Shown piece by piece: positions 53,303 to 64,000 of a DNA stretch of 64,000 nt. The stretch is from Acidobacteriota bacterium (GTDB taxonomy: Bacteria; Acidobacteriota; Terriglobia; Terriglobales; Acidobacteriaceae), in assembly GCA_016196065.1 (NCBI GenBank), contig JACPYL010000027.1:494347-558346 (forward strand). Direction: 5' to 3'. Below the pieces are notes generated by a model. That model was not told where the DNA came from. It ran no database searches and was given only the letters and a program-made list of their open reading frames with translations. How positions within the stretch are numbered: position 1 is the stretch's first letter; each line of letters starts with the position of its first letter. The position numbers were made by a program, and so were the translations under genes.

Positions 53303-56014
53303 TTGTCGTTTCTGGACGATTTAAACCCACAACAACGCGAAGCCGTTGAAACTACTGACGGTCCTGTGCTGATTCTGGCCGGAGCCGGAAGCGGGAAGAC
53401 GCGCGTCATCACGTTTCGGATTGCCTACCTGATCGAACATCACGGTGTGATGCCGGAGTCGATCCTGGCGATGACCTTCACCAACAAGGCCGCGTCCGAG
53501 ATGGCAGAACGTGTGGAGAAACTGGTCGGGCAGCGCAGCGTGGCGAAGCCGGTCATTTCCACGTTTCACTCGTTCTGTGTACGCGTGCTGCGGAGAGATA
53601 TCGAAGCTCTGCGGATTCCGTCGGCGGTGCCGGGGCAGCCGCCCATCGGGCTTACCAAGAATTTCGTGATTTACGACGAGAGCGATCAGCAACAGGTTGT
53701 GAAGGGCATCATGCGGCGGATCGGGTTGGACGATAAGCAACTCACGCCGCGCACAGTGCTCTCGCGAATATCCTGGGCCAAGAACCACATGCTCAACCCG
53801 CAGGAAATTTATCTGGAATCGGCCGATCCCAAGATGGAACGGGTCGCCCACATCTACGAGGAATATCGCAAAGAACTGCTCAAGGCGAACGCGATGGACT
53901 TCGACGATCTGCTGCTCGAAGCCATGCGCCTGCTGAAATCGGTGGCGGCGGTTCGCGAATATTACAACCGGCGTTTTCAATACATCCTGGTGGACGAGTA
54001 TCAGGATACGAACCGTCCGCAATACGAAATGATGCGGCTGCTGGCGGGCGAGCGGCACAACATCTGCGCGGTCGGCGATGAAGATCAATCGATTTATTCG
54101 TGGCGAGGCGCGGACATCCGTAACATTCTCGAGTTCGAGCGGGATTTTCCGGAAGCGAAGATCGTGCGGCTGGAGCAGAACTATCGTTCGACGCAGAACA
54201 TTTTGCAGGCTGCATCGGCGGTGGTGTCGAACAACGTCCGGCGCAAAGGGAAGAATCTTTGGACTTCGCGGCAAGGCGGTTCGAAGATCGGCTACTACGA
54301 AGCTCCCGACGGGGAGAACGAAGCGCTCTTTGCTGCTGATGCGATCAGCCGTTACGTGCGCGAGTCAGCGGAGCGGGCTGAGGATGCTCGCGCAGCGGTG
54401 CTCTATCGAACAAATTCGCAGTCGCGTTTGTTTGAAGAAGCGCTGCGGCGCTACGGGCTGAAGTATCACGTGGTCGGCGGATTTTCTTTCTACGACAGGG
54501 CTGAGATCAAAGACCTGAACTCGTATTTGAAAGTCATCCTGAATCCCGATGATTCGATCTCCCTGTTGCGCGTGATTAATACGCCCGCGCGTGGTCTCGG
54601 CAAGACGACCATCGAGACGATCGAGCGGTTGGCGCTGGAGACGGGATTGTCCCTGTGGGGTGCGATTGGGCAGGCGATCGAACGCCAATTGCTGCCGGGA
54701 CGAGCCCTGCTCGCGATCAAGGCATTTCGCGACCTGATCGAAGATGGACGTGCGATGCTGGCGGGCACGTATGCCGATCGACTGAAAGAGAGCAGTGCAG
54801 CGGAGGACCGTCGTGACGCGGGGGTTCCGGCGGTAAGTGAGCGAGCGTCGTTGCCAGTTCCACGTATGGAAGCGGAGGAAGTCTCGGACGCGCCCGACAC
54901 CGACTTCGATCCCAGCAACTTCAGCTTCGATTTTGGACCAGATATCGTCGAGGACGCGGATCTGGACAGCAGCGTCGCGTTTCCCGCCGGGCAAGACGAC
55001 GTTCCTGTAAACTTCGGCGAAACTAAGGGCGGCGAGGCAGATACAGCCGTGGAGGGTTTTCGCGCACCGGGCGAGGCTGCGACCACCGCGGAACTACTCA
55101 AGTTCCTGATCGACCGCACCGGCTACATCAAGCAACTCGAGGACGAAGATACGCCCGAAGCCTATTCGCGGATTGAAAACCTCCGCGAACTGGTCAATGC
55201 AGCCATGGATTCCCGCGATCGTGGAGAGACTCTCGACCAGTTCCTCGACCATGCTGCGCTCGTCAGTGACGCTGATCAATATGACGAGCGTGCGCAGATC
55301 ACACTCATGACGCTGCATGCCGCCAAAGGGTTGGAGTTTCCGCTGGTGGTGCTGGCCGGGATGGAGGAAGGTCTTTTTCCGCATTCGCGGACGTTGAACG
55401 AGCCCGACCAGATGGAAGAGGAACGGCGGCTTTGTTATGTCGGAATGACGCGCGCAATGGATACGCTGGTCTTATCGCGAGCTGTTTATCGTCGCCGTTA
55501 TGGTACCGACATGCCGGAAGCGAGCATCCCTTCGCGATTCCTGGACGAAGTGCCGGTGGAATTGGTGGAAGAGATGGGCGGTAGGAAGAAGTCTTCAGGC
55601 TCCGGGGCCAGCAGTTCGCGGGCGGGGGCGCCCGCGCCACATTCCCGCTCTTATTCCCAGGAGACAGAGTCGGTACACTATTCGTACGAAGACGAGGATC
55701 AGAGTGCGAGTTGGAATCCGGCGCGGGTGAAGCCGAAATCTGCGGCGCCGGTGCGAAACTACAACTCTATCGACAATATTGCGGAGTTCTTTTCGTCGCG
55801 CGGGAAGAAGTTCAATATCCCGAGACTGCCCGTCGAAGAGTCCTCCGGCAAGCGCGGCTTTCGCCCTGGACAGAAGGTGAAGCACCCGAAATACGGCGAA
55901 GGAACGGTCTATCAGCGCGAAGGGGATGGGGAAGATGCCAAGATTACGGTACAATTCCCTCGCTTCGGTTTGAAGAAGCTGGTGGAGAAGTACGCGCAGT
56001 TGCAGAAGGCATAG
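53303..56014 (+). CDS. pcrA: UvrD/PcrA-type superfamily 1 DNA helicase
   Basis: A 903-residue 3'-5' helicase starting at TTG (53303) with GGAG upstream. NPQQREAV Q-motif, Walker A AGAGSGKT at ~26-33, TFTNKAASEMAER, VDEYQDTN, GDEDQSIYSWRGAD, QNYRST, MTLHAAKGLEF and YVGMTRA are all present. An acidic insert of about 110 residues (about 500-610, rich in Asp/Glu/Pro) splits the region before TAELLKFLIDRTGY. The C terminus has the PcrA-type GQKVKHPKYGEGTV Tudor-like RNA polymerase-binding motif. Confidence 0.93.
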   Translation: MSFLDDLNPQQREAVETTDGPVLILAGAGSGKTRVITFRIAYLIEHHGVMPESILAMTFTNKAASEMAERVEKLVGQRSVAKPVISTFHSFCVRVLRRDIEALRIPSAVPGQPPIGLTKNFVIYDESDQQQVVKGIMRRIGLDDKQLTPRTVLSRISWAKNHMLNPQEIYLESADPKMERVAHIYEEYRKELLKANAMDFDDLLLEAMRLLKSVAAVREYYNRRFQYILVDEYQDTNRPQYEMMRLLAGERHNICAVGDEDQSIYSWRGADIRNILEFERDFPEAKIVRLEQNYRSTQNILQAASAVVSNNVRRKGKNLWTSRQGGSKIGYYEAPDGENEALFAADAISRYVRESAERAEDARAAVLYRTNSQSRLFEEALRRYGLKYHVVGGFSFYDRAEIKDLNSYLKVILNPDDSISLLRVINTPARGLGKTTIETIERLALETGLSLWGAIGQAIERQLLPGRALLAIKAFRDLIEDGRAMLAGTYADRLKESSAAEDRRDAGVPAVSERASLPVPRMEAEEVSDAPDTDFDPSNFSFDFGPDIVEDADLDSSVAFPAGQDDVPVNFGETKGGEADTAVEGFRAPGEAATTAELLKFLIDRTGYIKQLEDEDTPEAYSRIENLRELVNAAMDSRDRGETLDQFLDHAALVSDADQYDERAQITLMTLHAAKGLEFPLVVLAGMEEGLFPHSRTLNEPDQMEEERRLCYVGMTRAMDTLVLSRAVYRRRYGTDMPEASIPSRFLDEVPVELVEEMGGRKKSSGSGASSSRAGAPAPHSRSYSQETESVHYSYEDEDQSASWNPARVKPKSAAPVRNYNSIDNIAEFFSSRGKKFNIPRLPVEESSGKRGFRPGQKVKHPKYGEGTVYQREGDGEDAKITVQFPRFGLKKLVEKYAQLQKA

Positions 56015-56107
56015 TGACAGTCAGCACTCAGCAATTCGCATTCAGTTTCACCTGAGAGCAATAAGCTCACGGACTACATCTAAAAGAAGGAAACACACAA
56101 ATAATTC

Positions 56108-56269
56108 ATGGCAAACACAAAGAAACTGGCAAAAGAAGAACGCAAGACAGCGAAGCGTACTGCGCGCAAGAAGAGCAAGACCGAGAAGCCGAAGAAGCCC
56201 CGCGATTACGCGCGCGGATCGAAGAAGCGCAAGATGAAGAAAATGGTGCGCGGCCAGGCGAAGCGCTAA
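56108..56269 (+). CDS. Small, very basic hypothetical protein (53 aa)
   Basis: ATG at 56108, TAA at 56267-56269. Nearly half of the 53 residues are Lys or Arg (KRTARKKSKTEKPKKP, SKKRKMKKMVRGQAKR), with no hydrophobic core. It may be a nucleic-acid-binding or histone-tail-like peptide; no ribosomal protein match is evident. AAAGAAGGAAAC lies 15-20 bases upstream as a possible ribosome site. Confidence 0.55.
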   Translation: MANTKKLAKEERKTAKRTARKKSKTEKPKKPRDYARGSKKRKMKKMVRGQAKR

Positions 56270-56387
56270 AGGGCTGCGAGTCAGGAGCTGCGAGCTGCGA
56301 AACGCATAGCTTGCAGCGAATGGATCAAGACGAAGGCGCGGGCGGATTCGCTCGCGCCTTCCAGTTCATGTGAGGAGACACAGTCTC

Positions 56388-57953
56388 TTGGCACAATCAC
56401 CCGCGAACGATGCGCCTGCCAATAGCGGCAGCCAGTTGCTTTGCTGCAAGTCCATCGACAAACTGATTTCGGATTCGGAACATCCGGAGACCCGCCTCAG
56501 CAAAACGCTGGGGCCGTGGTCGCTGACTGCACTCGGCATTGGGGCCATCATCGGTTCGGGGATCTTTGTTCTCACGGGAACGGCGGCCGCGGGAGAATAT
56601 TTTCAGGCTCCTTCCATCCTGCACGCGCAGGCGCTCGACCTTATCGTGAACTTCCTGCACAAAGGTACCTTTGCGGGGGCGCTCATGCATGGCCGTCCGC
56701 CGGCTGGGCCGTCGATTGCCATTTCGTTTTTCCTGGTGGCGATCGCCTGTAGTTTTGCCGGCCTGTGCTACGCGGAACTCGCATCGATGATTCCGATCGC
56801 GGGAAGCGCGTACACGTATTCTTATGCAACCCTCGGTGAAATATTTGCCTGGATCATCGGCTGGGATCTGATTCTGGAATACGTAGTCAGCAACGTGGCG
56901 GTGGCGGTCGGTTTCGCCGGATATACCAAGGCACAATTTGCAGCTTTCGGTCTGACCTTGCCCGACAAGTGGGCAAGTCCCGTATGGGCTGGAGGGCAGT
57001 GGACCGGCGCGTATTTCAACATGCCGGGCTTCCTGATTGTTTTCATTCTCACGCTGCTGCTGGTGCGCGGAGTGAAAGAATCTGCTTCCACCAACAACAT
57101 CATGGTGATGGTGAAGATCGGGGCCATCCTCACCTTTATGGTCGTCGGCAGCATGCTCGTGAAGCCAGCCAACTGGACTCCGTTTGCGCCTTCGGGCTTT
57201 GCAGGAATCGTTACCGGCGGCGCGATTGTTTTCTTTACCTACATCGGGTTCGATTCGGTGTCGACGGCGGCGGAAGAGTCGCGTAATCCGCAAAAAGACT
57301 TACCGTTCGGCATCATCATGTCGCTGATCGTTTGCACGCTGTTGTATGTCGGCGTCGCGGTGGTGCTGCTGGGCATGATGAAGTACACGACATTCGTTTC
57401 CGGAGCGGCTGCGGAAGCACCGGTTGCCTATGCGATGAAGTATCTTGGCGTGCATCCATTCTTCCGGTCAGTGATTGTGATTGGAGCGCTGACGGGGATG
57501 ATCTCGTCGCTGCTGGTTTTTCAATACGGCCAGGCGCGCATCTGGTACGCAATGTCACGCGACGGATTGTTGCCCAAGTTGTTCTCGGCTGTTCACCCGA
57601 AATACAAGACTCCGCACTGGTCAACATGGATTGCCTGTTTTGCGGTCGGCATTCCCGCTGGCCTCGTGGATATCGGTGACGCCGCCGATCTTGCTAATAT
57701 CGGAACCCTGTTCGCCTTCGTGCTGGTTTCAATCGGCGTCATTTTCCTGCGGCACAGGCAGCCGGATCGAAAGCGAGCTTTCCGTGTGCCGTTTGTTCCC
57801 TGGTTTCCCCTGATCTCGGTCGTGTTGTGTGGTGGGCTGATGTTGGGCTTAACCTTGATAACCTGGTTGCGTTTCGTGATCTGGCTGGCGCTCGGACTGC
57901 TGATTTACGTTTTCTACAGCCGGCATCACAGCGAGTTCTGCAAGACAAAATAA
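56388..57953 (+). CDS. APC-superfamily amino acid permease
   Basis: A 521-residue permease with about 12-13 membrane helices. GIGAIIGSGIFVLTG is the helix 1 motif of APC transporters; CYAELASMIPIAGSAYTYSYATLGE and FFTYIGFDSVSTAAEESRNPQKDLP are the CAT (cationic amino acid)-type motifs. A TTG at 56388 is chosen because GAGGAGA sits nine bases upstream; the GTG at 56370 lacks a site. It precedes the adenosine deaminase gene by about 40 bp. Confidence 0.9.
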   Translation: MAQSPANDAPANSGSQLLCCKSIDKLISDSEHPETRLSKTLGPWSLTALGIGAIIGSGIFVLTGTAAAGEYFQAPSILHAQALDLIVNFLHKGTFAGALMHGRPPAGPSIAISFFLVAIACSFAGLCYAELASMIPIAGSAYTYSYATLGEIFAWIIGWDLILEYVVSNVAVAVGFAGYTKAQFAAFGLTLPDKWASPVWAGGQWTGAYFNMPGFLIVFILTLLLVRGVKESASTNNIMVMVKIGAILTFMVVGSMLVKPANWTPFAPSGFAGIVTGGAIVFFTYIGFDSVSTAAEESRNPQKDLPFGIIMSLIVCTLLYVGVAVVLLGMMKYTTFVSGAAAEAPVAYAMKYLGVHPFFRSVIVIGALTGMISSLLVFQYGQARIWYAMSRDGLLPKLFSAVHPKYKTPHWSTWIACFAVGIPAGLVDIGDAADLANIGTLFAFVLVSIGVIFLRHRQPDRKRAFRVPFVPWFPLISVVLCGGLMLGLTLITWLRFVIWLALGLLIYVFYSRHHSEFCKTK

Positions 57954-57994
57954 TTCTGAACAAGACGCTGGTAGCACAGAGATACAATCCCGAC

Positions 57995-59005
57995 ATGCCT
58001 GCCGCGCCTTCGCGTTTCATCCTCTCGCTGCCGAAGGCCGAGCTGCATCTTCACCTGGAAGGTTCCATCGAGCCAGCAACGCTACTCGAACTCCGCCAGC
58101 GTCACGGAATGGAAGGCGCGTCCCTCGCCGAAGTCGAGCAACTCTACAACTACTCCGACTTCAACGGCTTTCTGATGGCGTTCAAAGACGTCACTGGACA
58201 CCTGCGCACTCCGGAAGACTACGAACTGATTACGTATCGTTTGATGGAACGGCTGAAGTCGGAAAATGTATTGCATGCCGAGGTGTTTATTTCGGTGGGA
58301 GTCTGCCTATGGCGCAAACAGAATTTCCCGGAGATATTTGAAGGCTTGGAGCGCGGCCGCGAGCGGGGCGAGAAAGATTTTGGAATTTCGCTGCTTTGGA
58401 TTTTCGATGCGGTCCGGCAATTTGGCGCCGACAAAGCGCAGATGGTGGTTGACCTTGCCATTCAGTTTCGCGATCGCAATGTCGTAGCTTTCGGCATTGG
58501 CGGGGACGAACTGCAGGGTCCGGCAGAACTATTCAAGGACGTGTACGCCCGCGCATCCGAGCGGGGACTTCATCTCACCGCGCACGCGGGTGAAAACGCT
58601 GGACCAGAGTCCATCTGGGGAGCGCTGAATCTCAAGGCAGAGCGCATCGGCCACGGTCTCACGGCAGGGCAGGATCCGGAACTGATGGAGGAACTGTCCG
58701 AGCGGCAGGTCCCGATCGAGATTTGTGTCACCAGCAATGTGCGAACTGGTTGCTGCGCCGATCTTTCACAGCATCCTGTGCGGAACTACTTTGATAACGG
58801 GCTCATGCTTACTCTCAACAGCGACGATCCCGCCATGTTTCGCACGTCTCTGGCGGAGGAGTTCCAGTTGGTGCAGGAAAACTTCGGCTTCACCGACGAG
58901 CATCTTCGCGAACTGGCGCGCAATTCATTTGAGGCGTCGTTTCTGCCCGCAGAAAAGAAAATTCAGTTCCTCGATCTGCTGGATGCCACCGCGCTGCGTT
59001 CGTGA
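57995..59005 (+). CDS. add: Adenosine deaminase family protein
   Basis: A 336-residue metal-dependent deaminase: zinc ligands in AELHLHLEGS, catalytic LTAHAGEN, the ERIGHGL His, and LNSDDPAMF. All key residues are present. It should convert adenosine (or a related aminopurine, since the family includes adenine deaminase) to the keto form with NH3 release. The ATG at 57995 is preferred over an upstream open frame that overlaps the permease. Confidence 0.9.
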   Translation: MPAAPSRFILSLPKAELHLHLEGSIEPATLLELRQRHGMEGASLAEVEQLYNYSDFNGFLMAFKDVTGHLRTPEDYELITYRLMERLKSENVLHAEVFISVGVCLWRKQNFPEIFEGLERGRERGEKDFGISLLWIFDAVRQFGADKAQMVVDLAIQFRDRNVVAFGIGGDELQGPAELFKDVYARASERGLHLTAHAGENAGPESIWGALNLKAERIGHGLTAGQDPELMEELSERQVPIEICVTSNVRTGCCADLSQHPVRNYFDNGLMLTLNSDDPAMFRTSLAEEFQLVQENFGFTDEHLRELARNSFEASFLPAEKKIQFLDLLDATALRS

Positions 59006-59008
59006 GGA

Positions 59009-59122
59009 AGTCGTTGGTCGCTAGTCGTTGGTCGTTTGCACCGTGCTTTTCGACAAAGACGGGTCGCACCGGCACAGAGAGAACCGCGAACGACTAACGA
59101 CTAACGACTAGCGACGAACGAC
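59009..59122. repeat. 114-bp inverted repeat of a CGACTA-type motif
   Basis: GTCGTTGGTCGCTAGTCGTT at 59010 faces a longer tract of CGACTAACGACTA motifs at 59087-59122. The motif is itself a short tandem (AACGACT repeated). It lies directly after the deaminase gene. Confidence 0.7.
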
Positions 59123-59141
59123 CACCGGCGAATCCCTCGCC

Positions 59142-59147
59142 TATAAT
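59142..59147 (+). promoter_or_regulatory. -10 element close to the carboxyltransferase start
   Basis: A perfect TATAAT ends eight bases before the ATG at 59156, and there is no ribosome site between. Transcription would start at or next to the start codon, suggesting a leaderless mRNA. Confidence 0.4.
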
Positions 59148-59155
59148 GTCCCCGT

Positions 59156-60706
<1,551 letters not shown>

Positions 60707-60723
60707 GAAATAGTTGAGGCCCC

Positions 60724-61841
60724 ATGAAATTTTTCTTCTCCTTGCTCGTACTCTGCTCCCTCTCCATCTGCTCATCCGCGCAATCGCCAGACACCTGGCT
60801 CGCCAATCTCCCGCAAGCCAAGGACTACGTTCAGAAGCGTGTGTCGAGCTATGACCGCTCAGGCGCCAATGCGGACGCGCGCGAGATTGTTCCCGGTGCG
60901 ACGCTGACTCTGCTCGACGCTGATGGACCGGCCTCGTGAGTCATCTTTGGGCCACAATCGCAAGCGAAGATGGGAATCACCTGAAGGCTCTCGTCCTGCG
61001 TATGTATTGGGACGGGGAATCTACGCCGAGCGTCGAAGCTCCCATTGGCGATTTTTTCGGACTTGGGTTGAATTCGTATTTCCCCTACCAGTCCATCCCG
61101 CTTTCGGTCGGATCGGCGAAGGCTCTGAATTGTTACTTCCCCATGCCCTTCCAGAAGCATGCGCGGATCACGGTAACCAACGAAGGGTCACAGAAGACGA
61201 ACTCGTTTTATTTCAATCTCGATTACCGCGCCTATGCGAGGCCTCTTCCCGCGGATCAGTTGTACTTTCATGCCCAATATCGGCAGGCCGTTCCGGCGCA
61301 TGGTTGGACGAACGAGTGGAAGACGAATGGAGATCCTGCGGTCAACAATCGTAAGAACTTGAATGGCGAGGGCAACTACGTCTGGATGGAAGCGGCCGGG
61401 CGCGGGCACTTTGTCGGCGTGACGATGTCTGTACTGCAAAATCAGGATGGCTGGTGGGGAGAAGGCGATGACATGTTCTTTGTCGACGGCGAAGCGTTGC
61501 CTTCGATCAACGGCACAGGTTCCGAAGACTACTTCTTGGGCGCCTGGGGTTTCGCCGACAATTCATTTGCCTATGGTTTGTATGGTGCTCCGGTAAAAGG
61601 AGAGGAAATGGCTGGGGCGCACTCGTCGGTATATCGTTTCCATCTCGATTCGCCCATTACTTTCACGAAGTCTCTGCGTGCAACCATCGAACATGGACAC
61701 GCCAATCATCGCTCGGACAATTTCTATTCCGTGGCGTACTGGTATCAGTCGGAGCCGCACGCCGCTTTCCCCACGTTGCCGCCACTGGAACAGCGCATAC
61801 CGAAGCTAGTTTTTGTAGGAGGACCGGGGAACTCCAAGTAG
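60724..61841 (+). pseudogene. DUF2961 (GH172-like) secreted protein, interrupted by a frameshift
   Basis: Two plus-strand frames together make one DUF2961 protein. The first (60724-60939) has a signal peptide (FSLLVLCSLSICSSAQ) and the conserved SSYDRSGANAD ... LLDADGP start. It stops at TGA just where the family continues HLWATIAS. The second (60936-61841, GTG start) continues HLWATIASEDGNHLKALVLRMYWDGE, SVEAPIGDFFGLG and GTGSEDYFLGAWGF to the end. One missing base near 60930-60936 explains it. The 4-bp GTGA overlap could alternatively allow coupled translation; sequencing error is also possible. Confidence 0.75.
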
Positions 61842-61987
61842 TCGCACGATACCGGCGTCGCTCGTTGCCACGCGCCAAATCGACCTCGCCTGTAAACCTT
61901 CCTGACGATTTTTCGTCTATAAGTGAGAGGGCGCGCACGATTGCTCCTCCAATATCCAACCCCATGTTCTGGAGATCGATCCCATCC

Positions 61988-63487
61988 ATGAAGATGCTGC
62001 CAGTTGTCACCATCGTTGCCGTAGTCTGGCTTGCGACGTCTCCCGTGTCTGTCCTTGGCCAGCCGAAGGCGACTGCCGAGTCTGCTGTCCAGATACCCTC
62101 GACCCCCGTGGGAAAGCTGCTTTCCCAGTGGCTAGAGACTTTTAACTCCGGAGACAAGGACACGATCCAGAAATTCCAGGCTGAACATCTGGACCCAGCA
62201 GAAGTCAAAGATCCTGCGCGGCGTCTGGGCAGGGAAATGGGGCTGCGCCAGCAAACGGGCGGATTTGAGCTTGAAAAAATCGAAAGCTCCACTGACCGGA
62301 AAATTACTGGCATCGTCAAAGAGCAGAATTCCGACAGGCGCGCCCGCATCATGGTCGCTGTGTCCGACTCAAATCCGCAATGGATCGGGGATTTTGACGT
62401 CCAACTCGTCGGAGGCCCGCCACAAGCGCAGGGCCCGCCTCCTGCGAAAGTGCCGGTCGATCAGCTCACCAAAGACGTCGATGGCAAGCTGACCGAACTA
62501 GCCGCCGCCGATAAATTTTCCGGTGCGGCATTGCTGGCAAAAGACGGAAAAATAATCTGGCAAAAAGCCTACGGCCTCGCCAACCGCGAAGCTCAAGTCG
62601 CCAACACCGTCGATACACGCTTCCGTCTCGGTTCGATGAACAAGATGTTTACGGCGGTCGCGATCGCGCAGCTGGTGCAACAGGGCAAACTCAAGTTCAC
62701 CGACACGCTGGCGCATGCGCTTCCCGACTATCCCAACAAAGATGTCGCCAACAAGATCACGGTTGAGCAAATGCTCACGCACACTTCGGGCCTGGGCGAT
62801 TTCTTCACTCCGGAATTCGACCAGAAAAAGGATTCGCTCCACGAGTTGAAGGACTACCTCCCCCTCTTCGTCAACAAGCCACTTGATTTCGAGCCCGGCA
62901 AGGACTGGCGTTACAGCAACGCCGGTTTTCTGGTGCTTGGCCTAATCATCGAGAAAGTCTCTGGCGAGAGCTACTACGATTACGTCAAGAAGCACATCTA
63001 CGACGTCGCGGGGATGAAGGATTCGGGCAGCCCTCCGCCGACTGAGAAAGTTGCAAACCTGGCCGTGGGCTATACCCGCGGCGGTGATGAAGGTGAGGAC
63101 GACCCAAAGGGACCGCTCAGACCGAACACTGGTTCGCTGCCCTGGCGAGGAAGTTCAGCGGGCGGCGGAGACTCCACCGTTGGCGATCTGCTGAAGTTCG
63201 ACCAGGCGTTGCGAAGCAACCGTTTGCTATCGCCCGAGATGACTCGCCTCGTCACGACTGGCAAGGTTCATCCCCCGCAAATGCCGGAAGGCACACAATA
63301 CGCTTATGGATTTGGAGAAAAAGTTGTCGACGGCAAGCGCGTGGTCGGCCACAACGGCGGCGCGCCCGGAATGAATGCCGAACTGGACATGCACCTGGAT
63401 ACCGGCTATACCGTCGTCGTGCTCGCCAATCGCGATCCCAGTGTGGCCGTGGATTGGGCGCGGTATATCACGGCGCGCCTGCCTTGA
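61988..63487 (+). CDS. Exported serine hydrolase (beta-lactamase family) with N-terminal domain
   Basis: A 499-residue exported protein; the ATG at 61988 gives a signal peptide ending VSVLGQ (another ATG is at 61964). Residues ~30-130 form a DUF3471/SnoaL-like domain (LSQWLETFNSGD). The hydrolase domain follows: RLGSMNKMFTAV holds the SxxK (Ser-Met-Asn-Lys), WRYSNAGFLVLG the YSN, and VVGHNGGAPG the HxG motif. All three class C motifs are intact. Probably a periplasmic esterase or peptidase. Confidence 0.87.
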   Translation: MKMLPVVTIVAVVWLATSPVSVLGQPKATAESAVQIPSTPVGKLLSQWLETFNSGDKDTIQKFQAEHLDPAEVKDPARRLGREMGLRQQTGGFELEKIESSTDRKITGIVKEQNSDRRARIMVAVSDSNPQWIGDFDVQLVGGPPQAQGPPPAKVPVDQLTKDVDGKLTELAAADKFSGAALLAKDGKIIWQKAYGLANREAQVANTVDTRFRLGSMNKMFTAVAIAQLVQQGKLKFTDTLAHALPDYPNKDVANKITVEQMLTHTSGLGDFFTPEFDQKKDSLHELKDYLPLFVNKPLDFEPGKDWRYSNAGFLVLGLIIEKVSGESYYDYVKKHIYDVAGMKDSGSPPPTEKVANLAVGYTRGGDEGEDDPKGPLRPNTGSLPWRGSSAGGGDSTVGDLLKFDQALRSNRLLSPEMTRLVTTGKVHPPQMPEGTQYAYGFGEKVVDGKRVVGHNGGAPGMNAELDMHLDTGYTVVVLANRDPSVAVDWARYITARLP

Positions 63488-64000
63488 CGGCTGCCTCAGG
63501 TTCATCTCCGTGCTGGCGAAACTCCTAACCACGGGGGTCACAGAGGACACGGAGAAAACCTGTCGCATTTCCCCGTGTCCTCTGTGCTCCCCGTGGTCAA
63601 GAAGTTGATCTCTCTGAGGACGAATCCTATGTCTGGTGGGAAAAACTCAAGGAAGGGCACACGTACAAATAGAGAGTCCCGAGGTGGTGTTGGAATCATT
63701 CGTCTCGGCCAGTAGCTCGCGTTTAGACCCTTGCTGACCTCACTCGCAAAGCACCTTTGCAGGTTAACTTCGCGGCGATCTTGCTCGGGCTCCGGGCTCA
63801 CCGCCAACCGGATAAACCAATCCAACGCCTCGGGACTCTATCCTGCCTTCGACATGGGCTCTTGTTCGCCTCGACCAGCGCTTAGCTATAGACCCTTGCT
63901 CGCCCTCTTCAACTCACCTTGCGGTTATTGAAGTGACTTCGCTTGAGCCCCGGACGCTGCACCAACCGGGAAAACTTCAGAACGTGTCAAAGAACGATTA
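63488..64000. other. 513-bp terminal stretch without a supported gene
   Basis: It contains the inverted repeat at 63528-63597, then a short frame ending EDESYVWWEKLKEGHTYK near 63671 that looks like the tail of a lost protein. Two diverged direct copies of a segment starting TAGACCCTTGCT lie at about 63723 and 63889. No full gene is visible on either strand. Confidence 0.45.
63528..63597. repeat. 70-bp inverted repeat
   Basis: ACCACGGGGGTCACAGAGGA at 63528 pairs with TCCTCTGTGCTCCCCGTGGT ending at 63597, giving arms of about 30 bp with two or three mismatches and a 10-base loop. One arm of the same family occurs at 43946. Confidence 0.8.

Noticed and set aside
63538..63825. 95-codon minus-strand ORF near the window end
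   Set aside because: Its C-terminal third is encoded by one arm of the inverted repeat at 63528, and the rest shows no family pattern.

Overview
The window looks like a chromosomal segment of a soil acidobacterium (Acidobacteriota, Terriglobia / Koribacter-like). This is inferred from gene content and style: a eukaryotic-like Ser/Thr kinase carrying TPRs, many secreted small hypothetical proteins, an ECF42 sigma factor with its DGPF partner, a DUF2961 (GH172) protein, a REP-associated transposase, and several families of intergenic palindromes. No rRNA, tRNA or CRISPR array was seen.

Region 1 (1-16.8 kb) is ordinary chromosome. It opens with a truncated PLP-dependent cysteine desulfurase-like gene and a PPOX-fold flavoprotein. 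A minus-strand 2-oxoacid:ferredoxin oxidoreductase operon follows (CoA-transferase, 2x[4Fe-4S] ferredoxin, alpha subunit, and a fused beta-gamma subunit). Then come an LssY_C protein, a 948-residue Ser/Thr kinase/TPR receptor, a membrane-anchored GcvH-like protein without the lipoylation lysine, and a large c-di-GMP protein with HD-GYP, GAF, GGDEF and PilZ domains.

Region 2 (about 16.9-29.9 kb, perhaps to 32.85 kb) is the most unusual part. It is a run of short, unrelated, mostly plus-strand genes (DUF4262, TPR, TonB/TPR, a free-standing EF-G domain IV-like protein, small membrane proteins, a serine hydrolase). They are separated by at least 13 related imperfect-hairpin sites sharing the core GTTGGTGYAAYCGCC. 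The layout is that of an integron gene-cassette array without an integrase, although the site is not a textbook attC.

Region 3 (32.9-40.0 kb) is a candidate RiPP (modified peptide) cluster. It holds a 60-residue precursor-like peptide with a Cys-Gly-Lys...Cys core, an S26-type Ser/His peptidase, an HPr-kinase-like protein, a PqqD-like recognition protein, a radical SAM/SPASM enzyme, an ABC-2 exporter and a divergent nucleotidyltransferase. A secreted glycoside hydrolase lies downstream.

Region 4 (40-64 kb) returns to housekeeping and regulation. It has PBP1A, an S41 protein that has lost its catalytic dyad, an ankyrin gene and a MarR gene sharing two perfect operator-like dyads, an FAH-family enzyme, the ECF42/DGPF pair with a matching promoter, HslUV, a RAYT transposase flanked by its REPs, a PcrA-type helicase, an APC permease, adenosine deaminase, a biotin-dependent carboxyltransferase, a frame-disrupted GH172 gene and a serine hydrolase. 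Several long inverted repeats sit at gene ends here.
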